A stretch of DNA of 64,000 bases from DASUCS01 sp041166745 (GCA_041166745.1 JBEEGH010000028.1:248001-312000), one strand, 5' to 3'. Shown: positions 16,997-26,552, counted from the stretch's first letter. Numbers and translations: made by a program. Notes: generated from the letters alone by a model not told the origin.

Positions 16997-18129
16997 CGCT
17001 CTACGGGAGCGACGCCGGCGCGCTCCGCGTACAACCGAGAGAGCGTCCGGCCCATCTCGCGGACGTCGAACTGCCGCCGCAACGACTCTCGTCCGGCCGC
17101 GACCATTCGTCGGGCCGACGCGCCATCCTCGAGGAAACCGATGACCGCCGAGGCCGCCGCACGGCTGTCTCCGAACGGGACGACTCGTCCCGTGACGCCG
17201 CCCTCGATCGCGTCGGAGTTCCCGGTCACATCAGTGACGACGACGGGTGTGCCCGCGCGCAGCGACTCGAGAGGCGTGTACGGGCCTCCTTCGAACCGCG
17301 AGAGCAGAACGAACACATCGAACTGTCCGAGCTCGCTGCTCGCGGCGGGGGTATATGCGATCTGATGGAAGCACGCGGTCAATCCGGCCGCAGCGACCTC
17401 GCGGTCGACGACATCCTGAAGTGGCCCACTGCCGATGAGCACGAAGTGCGCGTCAGGCCGATCGCGATGAACGGCGGCGCAGGCTCGGACGAATTGGTCC
17501 GGCGCCTTTTGCGGCACGAGCCGTGCGATCGTCCCGACGAGAGGCGTCTGCGGCCCGAGCTCCCACTCGGCGCGCAGATCCCGCGCCGCCTCGGTTCGGG
17601 CGTCGACATCGATGCCGTTCGGGATGACGACGATTCGATCAGCCGGCGCGAGCTTCAGCCGGGCGGCCGTCGCGCCCTCGCTAGGTGAGGTCGCGATCAG
17701 CCTGTCGGTCGCCCGCGCCAGCAACCGTTCGACGACGAGGTGATGCCGGGTTGTGACGATTCCGTTCGGCGTGTAGAAGATCGGACGACCGCGGCCGACG
17801 ACTCGGCTCAGCGCCCCTCCGACCGAACTGTGTCCGTGGACGACATCGGGCTCGATTCGGGCGACGAGGTGACGAAGCTCGAGCAGAGCGCGGAGGTTGC
17901 GCGCCGGTGAGGCACTGCGACGCATCGGGATGAAATGAACGTCGTGAGCGAGCCTTTGCAACTCGTCGATTGCCATCTCGTCGGTCACCCCCGCTGACCG
18001 ACTCGCGGGTATCGCGACCTCGTGCAGCGCTCCGGACGCGTGGGTCACCACATCGACTAGGTGACGAGCCGTGCCCCCTTCGATCGCCTCGAGCACGTGC
18101 AGCACGACGAGCTCACCGGCGCGACGCAT
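16993..18129 (-). CDS. GT4-family glycosyltransferase
   Basis: GT-B fold enzyme of 378 residues. The N-terminal half has GGTARHLVDVV and DVVHGHSSVGGAL, and the C-terminal donor domain has VGTIARLVPQKAPDQF and the E-x7-E motif in SRFEGGPYTPLESL. Start ATG at 18129 shares its A with the TGA of the upstream gene; the longer frame to 18279 would overlap that gene by 150 bases and its extra sequence is Arg-rich. It is one of four consecutive, tightly overlapped GT4 genes, probably adding successive sugars to the lipid-linked chain on the cytoplasmic face. Confidence 0.9.
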   Translation of the reverse strand: MRRAGELVVLHVLEAIEGGTARHLVDVVTHASGALHEVAIPASRSAGVTDEMAIDELQRLAHDVHFIPMRRSASPARNLRALLELRHLVARIEPDVVHGHSSVGGALSRVVGRGRPIFYTPNGIVTTRHHLVVERLLARATDRLIATSPSEGATAARLKLAPADRIVVIPNGIDVDARTEAARDLRAEWELGPQTPLVGTIARLVPQKAPDQFVRACAAVHRDRPDAHFVLIGSGPLQDVVDREVAAAGLTACFHQIAYTPAASSELGQFDVFVLLSRFEGGPYTPLESLRAGTPVVVTDVTGNSDAIEGGVTGRVVPFGDSRAAASAVIGFLEDGASARRMVAAGRESLRRQFDVREMGRTLSRLYAERAGVAPVER

Positions 18130-19268
18130 CACCGGTTCTCGAGAGCAGCGCGATGCACCGCCATGGTCTGTTCGGCGGCCCGCTCCCACGTGAACGCGGC
18201 GGCACGGTGTCGTCCCGCGGCGGCGAGCATGCCTCGCAGTGCTTCGTCGTCCGCCACCCGATCGATGGCGTCGGTCCACGCAGTCCGGTCGGTCGGATCG
18301 ACCAGGAGCGCGGCGTCACCCACGATCTCCGGCACGGATCCGGCGTTGGCGGCAACGACGGGCGTCCCGGCGGCCATCGCCTCCAGGGGTGGCAGGCCGA
18401 AGCCCTCGTCGAGCGAGGGATAGACAAACATCAGCGCGGCGGCCACGAGCGCCGGCAGATCCTCGTCCGAGACGAAGCCGATGAACCGCACGCGGCCGAC
18501 GATGTCGAGACGATCGCACGCGCGGCGAACGCGGTCGGCTTCCTGGCCGGTGCTGCTGCCCGCGATGACGAGCACCAGATCGCGTTGGGGAATGGCCGCG
18601 AACGCTTCGACCAGAAGCACGAGGTTCTTGCGGGCGGACACTCGCCCCACTGCGAGCACATAGTGGCCGGGCTCGATGCCGTACCGCGAGCACACGCTGG
18701 CGCGGGTGTCGTGCGCGGGCGGGTTCCGGAAGGGGTCACTGATCGCCAACGGCACGACATTGATGTGGCTCTCGGGCACTCCGACGGCTTCGAGTTCTCG
18801 GGCCACGTATCTCGAGTCCGCGATCACGTGCCAGTTTCGGTTGACGAGCTCGTCGATCGCGTGTCTGAAGCCCCATCTCTCCACTCGGCCATGCCATTCC
18901 GGGTGCTCGCGCGGGATGAGGTCGTGAACGGTCATGACTGCCGGCAGCTGGGTCGGGATGGGGAACGACGGCTGCAAGGCGTGCAGCACGTCAGCCGGGC
19001 CCACGAGACGCTCCAACCGCGGCTTATCCAGCAACGTCCACGAGAGGTGCACGGCTTTGCGGGGCCACGGCACGACACGACGGCCGACGCCAGCCGGGAG
19101 CCACTCGGGCACCTCGCGCTCCCTCGTCGACGCGATGTCGTAGCTCCAGCCGGTCTCGCTTCCGAGCGCCGCGAGCGCCCGCGTCATTTCGATGACGTAG
19201 CGCCCGATGCCGGTCATCGCGTCCAACGGACCAGACAGGCGATGGGCGAACAGCAGGCCCTTGGTCAC
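18129..19268 (-). CDS. GT4-family glycosyltransferase
   Basis: GT-B enzyme of 379 residues. It has TGIGRYVIEM near the N-terminus, VMTVHDLIPREHPEWH in the acceptor domain, VGRVSARKNL at the start of the donor domain, and SLDEGFGLPPLEAMAAG with the E-x7-E pair that binds the nucleotide-sugar. It resembles mannosyl- or rhamnosyltransferase members of GT4, but the sugar is not deducible. The GTG start overlaps the upstream stop by four bases (GTGA), and its own stop is coupled to the next gene. Confidence 0.9.
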   Translation of the reverse strand: MTKGLLFAHRLSGPLDAMTGIGRYVIEMTRALAALGSETGWSYDIASTREREVPEWLPAGVGRRVVPWPRKAVHLSWTLLDKPRLERLVGPADVLHALQPSFPIPTQLPAVMTVHDLIPREHPEWHGRVERWGFRHAIDELVNRNWHVIADSRYVARELEAVGVPESHINVVPLAISDPFRNPPAHDTRASVCSRYGIEPGHYVLAVGRVSARKNLVLLVEAFAAIPQRDLVLVIAGSSTGQEADRVRRACDRLDIVGRVRFIGFVSDEDLPALVAAALMFVYPSLDEGFGLPPLEAMAAGTPVVAANAGSVPEIVGDAALLVDPTDRTAWTDAIDRVADDEALRGMLAAAGRHRAAAFTWERAAEQTMAVHRAALENR

Positions 19269-20419
19269 AGCGACGTGTACACCTCGATGATCTGGTCGGT
19301 CATCCGCGAGCTCGTGGCCGAAGCCCGCACCGACACCGCGGCCTGGGCCGCCATCTCGTGAGCGTGCGCGGGGGCGGCGAGCACTGCCGCGATGGCTCGC
19401 GCGAGCGCGGCCGGATCCTCAGGCGGTACGAGCGTGCCGATGGTTCCGCCGCCCAATTGTTCGGGCACCGCGCCGACGGCGGTGGCGACGACGGGAACAC
19501 CCGCGGCCATCGCTTCCAGAATGGCGATGGGCTGCAGTTCGGTGCGCTCCCGCGACGGCTGCACGTAGACGGAGGCACTTGCGAGCAGGTGGGCGACTCT
19601 CTCGACGTGACCCGGGAGCTCCACGACGGCGTCGAGCCCGAGGTCGCGGCGTAGCGCGACCAGCTCGTCGTGATGACGCTCGACGCCTCGCTGCGGTCCG
19701 CCCGCGACGATGACCCGCACATCGGGAACGGCGGGGCGCAGCAGCGCCACGGCGCGCAGCAGCACATCGATGCCCTTGTCCGGATGCAGACGACCGACCG
19801 TGACGAGCGTGGGCACTCGGGGGCAGGACCCCGCTGCCGGCGCGAGGGCGGCGGGCGGTAGGGCGTACGGCACGACTGCGACCGCACGTCGGCTCTCCAG
19901 CGCCGGCATCCGGTCGACAGCCGTGCGGCTGGGAACCACAACACGGTCTGCCAGCCTCGAGCAGAGGCGGTTGAGCACGCGGTTGGTGCTCAGTGAGTGG
20001 ACGTGCCAGACGACCGGGAGCCTCGCGAGGCGGGCGGCCGGCCCGGCGATGATTTGGCCCCTGTGGTCGGCAATGTGCACGATGCCGTCAGCCCGCCGAA
20101 ACCAGCGTCCGAGCCGTAGCCAGTACCACGGCAGGACCAGCGCCGCGGTCACTGCCCGTACGCCCCGTGTCTGTCCGCCGTACCGCTGGAGCGCTCGGGG
20201 AGCTTCGAGGATCGTGACCTCGAGGCCGGCCGTGCGGGCGGCATCGACGTATGGGCCGGCCATGGTCGCCAGCACCTTCACGTGCCATCCCCGATCGGCC
20301 AGCTCTGTCGCGAGGAGCAGCGTCGCTCGTTGCGCCCCCGTGAACACATGGGGGTAGGTCTCCACGAAGACGACTCGCTGTGACGGTGGATGAGTCGTCG
20401 CTTTGTCGAGCCGCTTCAT
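19265..20419 (-). CDS. GT4-family glycosyltransferase
   Basis: GT-B enzyme of 384 residues. The N-domain has FVETYPHVFTGAQRATLLLA, the middle VWHVHSLSTN, and the C-domain TVGRLHPDKGIDVLLRAV with RERTELQPIAILEAMAAG as the E-x7-E region. The ATG at 20419 overlaps the upstream stop as ATGA; an in-frame ATG at 20470 would intrude into that gene and is rejected. Third in the run of four GT4 genes on the minus strand. Donor unknown. Confidence 0.9.
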   Translation of the reverse strand: MKRLDKATTHPPSQRVVFVETYPHVFTGAQRATLLLATELADRGWHVKVLATMAGPYVDAARTAGLEVTILEAPRALQRYGGQTRGVRAVTAALVLPWYWLRLGRWFRRADGIVHIADHRGQIIAGPAARLARLPVVWHVHSLSTNRVLNRLCSRLADRVVVPSRTAVDRMPALESRRAVAVVPYALPPAALAPAAGSCPRVPTLVTVGRLHPDKGIDVLLRAVALLRPAVPDVRVIVAGGPQRGVERHHDELVALRRDLGLDAVVELPGHVERVAHLLASASVYVQPSRERTELQPIAILEAMAAGVPVVATAVGAVPEQLGGGTIGTLVPPEDPAALARAIAAVLAAPAHAHEMAAQAAVSVRASATSSRMTDQIIEVYTSL

Positions 20420-21477
20420 CCCACTGCACGCTTGTAGGCGTCGACGGTCTTGCGAGCGCATTCCGCCCACGTGAAGTGCTCGAGCCGGTCCTTGCCTGAG
20501 ATGACGAGGCGACCCGCAAGGTCGGAGTCGTCGAGCACGGTCGCGAGCGCGTCGGCGAGCGCGCCCGCGTCGTCGGCGGGGGTCAATATCGCGGCACAGC
20601 CGGCTACCTCACGAAAGGCGGGGATGTCAGATGCGACGACGGGAACGCCGATCGAGAACGCCTCGAGCAGAGGCAGCCCGAAGCCCTCTGCTCGGCTGGG
20701 CAGGCACACGGCGTTCGCGCGGCGATACAGGGCGCTCAACCGAACATCGTCGACCCATCCTTCGAAGCGAACACGGTGCGCGATGCCGAGTCGTTCGACG
20801 AGAGCGAGGAGCCCCTCGGCGGCGTTGCCGGGCGGCCCGGCCAGGATCAGCGCGTCGTGGTCGAAGCGATGATCGGCAAACGCCCTGACGAGTACATCAA
20901 TCCCCTTACGACGATGGAGCTCGCCGACATGCAGCACGACGCGGTCCGCTCGTTCGACCGTAGCGGGAGGGGAATCGGCCAGCTCCGTTGCGCCATAGTG
21001 AACGACGGCTACGCGATCTTCGGGAACACCATGGCGAGCAAGGGAACGAGCAGTCGTGGCTGAACCACTCATCACCACCCGTGCCCGTCGAAGTGATGCG
21101 ACGAGCGCTCGCTGGAGGGAAACCGACCGCCGCGGGTGAAGCGTGGGGAAATCCAGCGCGTCGAGGTCGTGCACCATCGCCACGGCCGGCCGACGCGTGG
21201 GTGGCACGATTTGATCCGTGTGGAGCACGTCCCCGACCGGGACGAGCCACTCGGCGAGCGGCAACCGGGTGGCGCGCCATGCGAGATGCAGCGCCCGTCT
21301 CGGTACCCCGCATCGCCGGGTGGCCGGCGGTGGCCGGAGCTCACCTCGCCCGAACGCGACCAGTTGCACGTCCACGAGCTGAGCACGAAGCGCCCGCTCG
21401 ATCTGTTCGTTGTAACGAGCGACTCCGGTGTGGCCGGTCAACCGGGACGTCACGTCGAGGGTGACGTGCAAGGCCAC
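20416..21477 (-). CDS. GT4-family glycosyltransferase
   Basis: GT-B enzyme of 353 residues, similar in layout to the gene at 18129-19268 (TGHTGVARYNEQI; VAMVHDLDALDFP; LHVGELHRRKGIDV; SRAEGFGLPLLEAFSIG). The HDLD and E-x7-E motifs support a functional enzyme. The GTG start shares one base with the TAG of the BY-kinase gene (TAGTG), so the glycosyltransferases are translated straight after the chain-length control genes. Donor unknown. Confidence 0.9.
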   Translation of the reverse strand: MALHVTLDVTSRLTGHTGVARYNEQIERALRAQLVDVQLVAFGRGELRPPPATRRCGVPRRALHLAWRATRLPLAEWLVPVGDVLHTDQIVPPTRRPAVAMVHDLDALDFPTLHPRRSVSLQRALVASLRRARVVMSGSATTARSLARHGVPEDRVAVVHYGATELADSPPATVERADRVVLHVGELHRRKGIDVLVRAFADHRFDHDALILAGPPGNAAEGLLALVERLGIAHRVRFEGWVDDVRLSALYRRANAVCLPSRAEGFGLPLLEAFSIGVPVVASDIPAFREVAGCAAILTPADDAGALADALATVLDDSDLAGRLVISGKDRLEHFTWAECARKTVDAYKRAVG

Positions 21478-22208
21478 TAGTGGCCGTTGTTGGGGTCCGG
21501 CGTGGCGCCGTAGCCGTAGCCGTACCCGTACCCGTAGCCTCCGGCCTGCGCCTCGAACTTGTTCAACACGATGCCAAGTAGCCGCGTCTGATTCCGGGTG
21601 AGCGCGTCCTTGGCGCGTTGCACCGCGAACTCCGGCGTTCGGTTGGCTTCGACCACCAGGACGGCACCGGCCGCCATGCGTCCGATGACGAGCGTGTCGG
21701 CCACGGGAAGCACCGGTGGCGTGTCGAGCAGGACGATGTCGGCTTGGCGCGTCAGCCCCTCGAGAAGGCTCGCCATCTTGGCCGCGCCGAGGAGCTCTGC
21801 CGGCTCGGTGACCGAGACACCGGCCGCGAGAAGGTACAGGCCGACCGCGAGTCGGCTGGGCGTGAAGCCGGCGTCGAGAAACTGCAGACAGTCCTTGAGT
21901 GGCTGGCGGTCGAGCAGCACATCAGTGACACCGCACTCGTTGTGCCCCCGCAGCAGCGAATGGGCGGTCGGATTGCGCAGGTCCAGATCGACGACGAGTA
22001 CCCGACGCCCGCTGCTGGCCAGCGCGAGTGCCAGGTTCACGCAGACGGCGGTCTTGCCTTCTCCGGGATAGGCGCTGGTGAGGATCACGCTCGATCCTTC
22101 GAGGTCCTGGAGGGCCACCTCGATGTTTGACCGCAAGATCCGAAACGACTCCGTTCGCGCGACGTTGTCGTCAGTGTTCTGCCGGACAGACGGGAGTCGT
22201 CTACGCAC
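21477..22208 (-). CDS. Bacterial tyrosine kinase CpsD/CapB-type with Tyr-Gly tail
   Basis: P-loop BY-kinase of 243 residues that partners a Wzz-like adaptor to control polysaccharide chain length and export. Walker A SAYPGEGKTAV, Walker A' LVVDLDLRNP and Walker B VLLDTPPVLP are all present. The C-terminal tail has five tyrosines alternating with glycine at residues 225-234, the expected autophosphorylation cluster but unusually regular. Kinase and membrane adaptor are separate genes, as in Firmicutes, and overlap by eight bases. The tail is encoded by a six-base repeat that could slip in frame. Confidence 0.93.
   Translation of the reverse strand: MRRRLPSVRQNTDDNVARTESFRILRSNIEVALQDLEGSSVILTSAYPGEGKTAVCVNLALALASSGRRVLVVDLDLRNPTAHSLLRGHNECGVTDVLLDRQPLKDCLQFLDAGFTPSRLAVGLYLLAAGVSVTEPAELLGAAKMASLLEGLTRQADIVLLDTPPVLPVADTLVIGRMAAGAVLVVEANRTPEFAVQRAKDALTRNQTRLLGIVLNKFEAQAGGYGYGYGYGYGATPDPNNGH
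21507..21536 (-). repeat. Hexanucleotide tract coding for the (Tyr-Gly)5 kinase tail
   Basis: Five consecutive six-base units of TAC followed by GGC or GGG encode residues 225-234 of the BY-kinase. Units differ only at the third Gly position. Gain or loss of whole units would keep the frame and change the number of phosphorylatable tyrosines. Confidence 0.85.
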
Positions 22209-22965
22209 GTCGTGTGGTCTCGACTGCGCTGGCAGGTTGCAGGGGGCGAACGCGAACCCCCGCCGGCGACATCCCGGAGTTCAGCATCGGAATCACTCCG
22301 AGCACCGGCAGCCCGAATCGTCGTTCGGCATCATCGGATGAACGCACCGTGAGATCGACGTAGTCCAGTATGAACGCCGCCGAGCAGCTCATGAGGAGCC
22401 CGAAGACCGCGCCGAGTACGACGTTCTTGTTCAGATCGGAACCGAGCGGCACGACGGGCAGAGCTGCGCTCTGGAACTTGTAGGCAGGCAGGAAGGGAAG
22501 CGACCCTTCCGTGGTAGTGGGCTCGAGCTGCTGCACCTTGCTGACGAACGCGTCAGCCATGCCGTCGGCCAGCTTCTGAGCAATCGCCGGCTCGCGATCG
22601 GTGACCGAGATGATCAGGAGCTGGCTCGTCTGTGGTGTCACCGTCGTCTCGGCGACGACCTGCACCGGGGAACGAGTGACGGCGGTCGTGTCGATCGCGT
22701 CGCGTGCCGTCGACACGCTGTCGATCATGAAGGCGAAGCTCCGGGAGACATCTGCCAGTGCGACTTGACGATCGGTGGAGATGTTCAGGCCGCCCGTGTC
22801 CGCGCCGCCGATGAGGACTCGACTTCCGATGTACACCGTGCTCGACGCGCTGTAGGTGTTCGTATGCGACGTTGTGAGATACCCCGCGCCGGCTCCCACG
22901 AGGGCGGTGACGACGATCAGCAGCCAGCGGCTTCTCAATATGGCCAGATAGCGGCGGAGTTCCAT
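22201..22965 (-). CDS. Wzz/CapA-like polysaccharide chain-length regulator
   Basis: Membrane adaptor of 254 residues. It starts MELRRYLAILRSRWLLI, leading into the first membrane helix (about 16-34). A periplasm-side or extracellular domain of about 130 residues follows, with STVYIGSRV and VTDREPAIAQKLADGMAD, then a second membrane helix (VVLGAVFGLLMSCSAAF) and a cytoplasmic tail. This is the layout of Wzz/CpsC-type PCP proteins, whose C-terminal tail activates the BY-kinase encoded next. The ATG at 22965 follows an AAGG site; the longer frame to 23100 overlaps the Wzy-like gene. Confidence 0.9.
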   Translation of the reverse strand: MELRRYLAILRSRWLLIVVTALVGAGAGYLTTSHTNTYSASSTVYIGSRVLIGGADTGGLNISTDRQVALADVSRSFAFMIDSVSTARDAIDTTAVTRSPVQVVAETTVTPQTSQLLIISVTDREPAIAQKLADGMADAFVSKVQQLEPTTTEGSLPFLPAYKFQSAALPVVPLGSDLNKNVVLGAVFGLLMSCSAAFILDYVDLTVRSSDDAERRFGLPVLGVIPMLNSGMSPAGVRVRPLQPASAVETTRRA

Positions 22966-22972
22966 GAAAGCC

Positions 22973-24502
22973 TTAGGTGATAGCGGTACGTCGACGGCGA
23001 TCGTACAAGTGATGCACCGCGGGCGACCGATCGGGCCCGGCAATGGCGAGCCCAGCGGCAGCCCAGTACACGAGGGCGGTCTCCGTGCCCGCCCACACAT
23101 GGAGGAACAGACCGCCGACGCTCAATCCGACGCCGGCGGCGAAGACAGCCCCGGTCAACGCCGACTCGTCCCCACGCGTCGCTCTCTTCGTGCCGCGCAG
23201 CATGAGGAAGACAAGCGTCATGAACAACCCCATGTTGAGGACACCGACCTCGACCGCTACCTGCAGGTAGTAGTTCTCGGTGATAACAGGCCGCCCGCGT
23301 TCCAAACGCTGATTGGAGTCGGGTGCGGTGCCGAGCCCGAGTCCCAACGGTTCCCGCGCCACGGTGTCGAGTCCCTCCAGCAGGCGAGCTCGGTGCTCCT
23401 CTGTCGATGTCGAGTCGCCACCGAGCACTCGAGCCGCGACGCCCGTGCTGATCGTGATCGGCACGAGCACGATCACGACTGCAACGAAGCCGAGCGCGAA
23501 GCGGGCTCTGGATGCTTCTGACCGACCCGGCAGGGCCGCAATCGCGAGAGCGACCACGGCCGCGGCCGCGATGATCGCGCTTCGAGTCTGGGTGAGCAGG
23601 ATGGCGAGCGCGCAAGCGGCCGTCACGACTTGGATGTGCGTGCGACCGCGGTTGCGCAATATTCGTTCGACGCCGACCGCCAGGGGCAGGATCATGTCGA
23701 ACCCGGCCGTGAGCGGGTCGAACACCACGGATCCGGGCCGCACGACGAGTTGATCTCCCACCGTTCCGTAGGTTCGAAGGTCGAATGGATTCCCGGTCGT
23801 GATGTTGAAGATGTCGCGCCGAAGCTCCGGCACATGCAATGTGTTGACCGCGAACTGGTTCCAGCTCGACGACGCGAGGAACTCGAAGATCGTTACGCCC
23901 GCCATGATCCCGCCCACGACGAGAACGACGTCGCCTGCGCGGCGTTTTGTGCGTTCGTCGAAGGGCCCATGGCGAACGACCAGGAAGAGGACCACGTACA
24001 GCACGAGGTTTCGCCAGGCCACGGACCGGGTGTACACCGAGACTGCTTCCGAGTCGCGACCCAGCAGCCACGGCGCCAACAGATAGAGGGTGGTGCCAAC
24101 GACGTATGCCAGCAGCACCTTGTCCAAGAGGTCGACTCGACGTCCGCTTGCCGCCCAGTGGCGCGCGGCCACCAATGCGAGTCCCGCGACGACGTACTCC
24201 TTCCAATAGTGGAGCTGCTGGACGGCCGCCTCCGGGAGGCCAATCCGGTAGAGCGCGGCCAAGATCACGACCTGCAATGGAGCAAAGGCGAGAAGAAAGA
24301 TCACCGCGCCCTTCGGTCGTGCCCGAACGAGGAGGATGACGCCGACAACGGTCGTCGCAACACAAGCAAGCTCGATTCGTTCGGGCGGCCCTCGCCGCAC
24401 GACGACGAACACCCCGACCGGCACGAGCCACATCACATGCCGGGATCGGAGGAACGCCATCGCCGGCAGCCGGATCGCCGCGGTGGGCCCTCGATTCGTC
24501 AT
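22973..24502 (-). CDS. Wzy/O-antigen-ligase-like polysaccharide polymerase
   Basis: Polytopic membrane protein of about 509 residues with some eleven hydrophobic segments. A large outer loop rich in Arg and Gly holds LEGLDTVAREPLGLGLGTAPDS and ENYYLQVAVEVGVLNMG, the region conserved in the WaaL/Wzy superfamily (PF04932-like). It would polymerise or transfer lipid-linked repeat units at the outer face. The start at 24502 (MTNRGPTAA) is preferred over 24562. It is first in the long minus-strand block and divergent from the GT gene at 24575, so promoters for both probably lie in the 72-base gap. Confidence 0.87.
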   Translation of the reverse strand: MTNRGPTAAIRLPAMAFLRSRHVMWLVPVGVFVVVRRGPPERIELACVATTVVGVILLVRARPKGAVIFLLAFAPLQVVILAALYRIGLPEAAVQQLHYWKEYVVAGLALVAARHWAASGRRVDLLDKVLLAYVVGTTLYLLAPWLLGRDSEAVSVYTRSVAWRNLVLYVVLFLVVRHGPFDERTKRRAGDVVLVVGGIMAGVTIFEFLASSSWNQFAVNTLHVPELRRDIFNITTGNPFDLRTYGTVGDQLVVRPGSVVFDPLTAGFDMILPLAVGVERILRNRGRTHIQVVTAACALAILLTQTRSAIIAAAAVVALAIAALPGRSEASRARFALGFVAVVIVLVPITISTGVAARVLGGDSTSTEEHRARLLEGLDTVAREPLGLGLGTAPDSNQRLERGRPVITENYYLQVAVEVGVLNMGLFMTLVFLMLRGTKRATRGDESALTGAVFAAGVGLSVGGLFLHVWAGTETALVYWAAAGLAIAGPDRSPAVHHLYDRRRRTAIT

Positions 24503-24574
24503 CGTGCTGAAATTACTGTGCCGCTGCGTGCGTCGAGTTGGCGTAGGCGCACGTTCGCACAATCATGGGGAGTC

Positions 24575-25621
24575 GTGCGAAGGCCGACGGCGGTGCTCAA
24601 CGTGCACGTGCCGCCGAACACGCTCCAGTATCCGTCCACGCTGCCGGCTCGATTGATGGCCGACCTCGGTTTCGACGTGCACGTCGTTTCCCGAGGACCG
24701 ACGGACACCGGAGAAGTCGAGGGCGTGCCCCTTTGGGTCGAAAGCAGTCACGCGGCCCTGGCTCAACGAATCGCGCGATTGCGGCCCAAGCTGCTGTTTG
24801 TCGAGTCGACCTCCTACGGCTGCTTCCTCCGGCCGCTGGTGCATCGGATCTGGGTGCGTAACCCTCCCGTGTCACCGACCTCGTCGATACGAACGGGTCA
24901 GCGGGCGGCGTTGTGGGCGGCGAACGCGATCTCCTTCACGAACCCGGAGGCGCGACGAGCGTGGAAGTTCCGACCCTCACAGGTCGCGGATCTGCCGTAT
25001 CCCGTCGACACGACATTCTGGGCCTCGCCGACGAAACGCGATCCGTCGTTTTGGACCAGTCGTTCGCTGTCGGTGCCGAGCGGCCCGGTGATCGCTTATG
25101 TCGCGGGTCTCCAACGGGTCAAGCGCCAGCCTGAAGCGTTGGTCGCGTTGACCGGACTGCTTCGGACCCGCCCGGACCTCATGCTCGTGTTCGTCGGCCA
25201 TGCCTTCGAGTCTTCCGTCGAACAGGAGTTGAAGGCCTCGCGCGCGGCCCTCGGTATCGAGAAGCAGGTGCTCCTGCTGGGCGCGCTGCCGCACGCCGAC
25301 ATCAAGTCGCTGTACGCGTGGACCGCGCTGACGGTGACCAACTCAGAACACGAGACACAGTGCATGTCGGTGTACGAATCGTTGGCAGCCGGGGTGCCGG
25401 CCGTGATTTCCGCGATCCCCGAGCTCATGTCGCAGTTCCCGGGTTTGCCCGCGCACGCGGATGGTGTTTCGCTCTCGGCCCACGTCGAGGAGTTGCTGGC
25501 GAACCCACGACGAGGGGCCATGCTGGTCGAAGACGCCCGACCGCAGGTGGCGTGGGCTGATCGCAAGCGTCACGACGACGTCTTCGCACAAACGGTCGAG
25601 CGCTTGGTGCCAAGGCGATGA
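24575..25621 (+). CDS. GT4-like glycosyltransferase
   Basis: Protein of about 348 residues. The C-terminal half is a clear GT-B donor domain: AYVAGLQRVKRQPEALVAL, VLLLGALPHADIKSLY and EHETQCMSVYESLAAG. The N-terminal domain is shorter than usual and begins VLNVHVPPNTLQYPSTLPARLM, a pattern of short GT4 proteins. GTG at 24575 was chosen because it is the first in-frame start before conserved sequence and has GGGGAG just upstream, although the spacing is tight. First of four co-directional GT genes. Confidence 0.82.
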   Translation: MRRPTAVLNVHVPPNTLQYPSTLPARLMADLGFDVHVVSRGPTDTGEVEGVPLWVESSHAALAQRIARLRPKLLFVESTSYGCFLRPLVHRIWVRNPPVSPTSSIRTGQRAALWAANAISFTNPEARRAWKFRPSQVADLPYPVDTTFWASPTKRDPSFWTSRSLSVPSGPVIAYVAGLQRVKRQPEALVALTGLLRTRPDLMLVFVGHAFESSVEQELKASRAALGIEKQVLLLGALPHADIKSLYAWTALTVTNSEHETQCMSVYESLAAGVPAVISAIPELMSQFPGLPAHADGVSLSAHVEELLANPRRGAMLVEDARPQVAWADRKRHDDVFAQTVERLVPRR

Positions 25622-25637
25622 TGAAGGGCCCGAGCCG

Positions 25638-26552
25638 ATGAGCGTGCCGGTTGTGTCGCTCATCGTCGTGACGTACCGCAGCGCGCGTCTCGCTTCGGCC
25701 CTGCTCGACTCGGTCGGCGCGGGTGCGGACGAGGTGATCGTGGTCGACAGCGCGTCACCCGACGACGACGAGGGCCTCGCGCACCTGGCGGATCGCCATC
25801 CCGACGTGACCGTCGTCCGGCTCGACTGCAATCGGGGATACGGCGCGGCCGCCAACGCCGGACTGGCCAAAGCCACAGGGGATGTCGTGGTCGTGTCCAA
25901 CGCCGACGTGACGATCAGCGAGGAGGCGTTGCGCAGCCTGTGCGACGAAGTTGGACGCCAGGGCGTCGTGCTCGCCGCGCCCCGATTTGTTTCGCAGGAC
26001 GGCGAGTTGCAGCGCTCGGCCCACCGTCGCGACGTTTTCGTCCTCGCCACCATCGACTCGTTTTGTGGCCCGGTCGCGCATGTCGCCCGCCGGATCTCGC
26101 ACGACTGGCATCCCACCTACTTCGCGAGCGTCTCTCACTCCTCCCTGCTCGAGTGCGCGCATGTGCTGGGTGCGCTCATGGCCATCGATGCCGACGCGCT
26201 GAGAGCAGTGGGTGGCTTCGACGAGTCGTTCTTCATGTATCGCGAGGAGACCGACCTGTGCCGTCGGCTCCGCGCGCGGGGAGGGCGAATCGTGCACGCC
26301 GGTGCAGTCGAGGCGGTCCACTTGGGTGGCGGTAGCACGTCGGATCCCTGGCCTCACCAAGGCAACCTCCGGAACCTCGAGAGTCACTACCACTACATCG
26401 ACAAGCACCACGGCCGCGCCGTCGGCTTGGCGGTGCGTGTCCTCGGTGCTGTGTGCGCGGCGACCTGGCTGCTCGCCGGCCCAGCGCTGAGCCGGCCGGT
26501 CGCCAAGCGAGCGCTCCGCTGGCACGTCGGATTACCGGTCGGCCGACCGTGA
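25638..26552 (+). CDS. GT2-family glycosyltransferase
   Basis: GT-A enzyme of 304 residues, rhamnosyltransferase-like in layout: VVSLIVVTYRS, VVDSASPDDD, NRGYGAAANAGL, VSNADVTI (the DxD-like metal site), then GGFDESFFMYREETDLCRRLR, which is typical of this family. The C-terminus has weakly hydrophobic helices and may sit on the membrane. ATG at 25638 follows GAAGGG nine bases upstream. Its stop overlaps the next GTG (GTGA). Confidence 0.9.
   Translation: MSVPVVSLIVVTYRSARLASALLDSVGAGADEVIVVDSASPDDDEGLAHLADRHPDVTVVRLDCNRGYGAAANAGLAKATGDVVVVSNADVTISEEALRSLCDEVGRQGVVLAAPRFVSQDGELQRSAHRRDVFVLATIDSFCGPVAHVARRISHDWHPTYFASVSHSSLLECAHVLGALMAIDADALRAVGGFDESFFMYREETDLCRRLRARGGRIVHAGAVEAVHLGGGSTSDPWPHQGNLRNLESHYHYIDKHHGRAVGLAVRVLGAVCAATWLLAGPALSRPVAKRALRWHVGLPVGRP

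Noticed and set aside
22935..24431. 498-codon minus-strand frame in the Wzy-like region
   Set aside because: Arg/Gly-rich product with no membrane segments; the overlapping frame encodes a clear polytopic membrane protein.
14130..24502. A Wzx flippase among the membrane proteins
   Set aside because: GtrA-like (four helices), GT-C (DD motif) and Wzy/ligase-like proteins account for all of them; none has a MOP-type 12-14 helix pattern.
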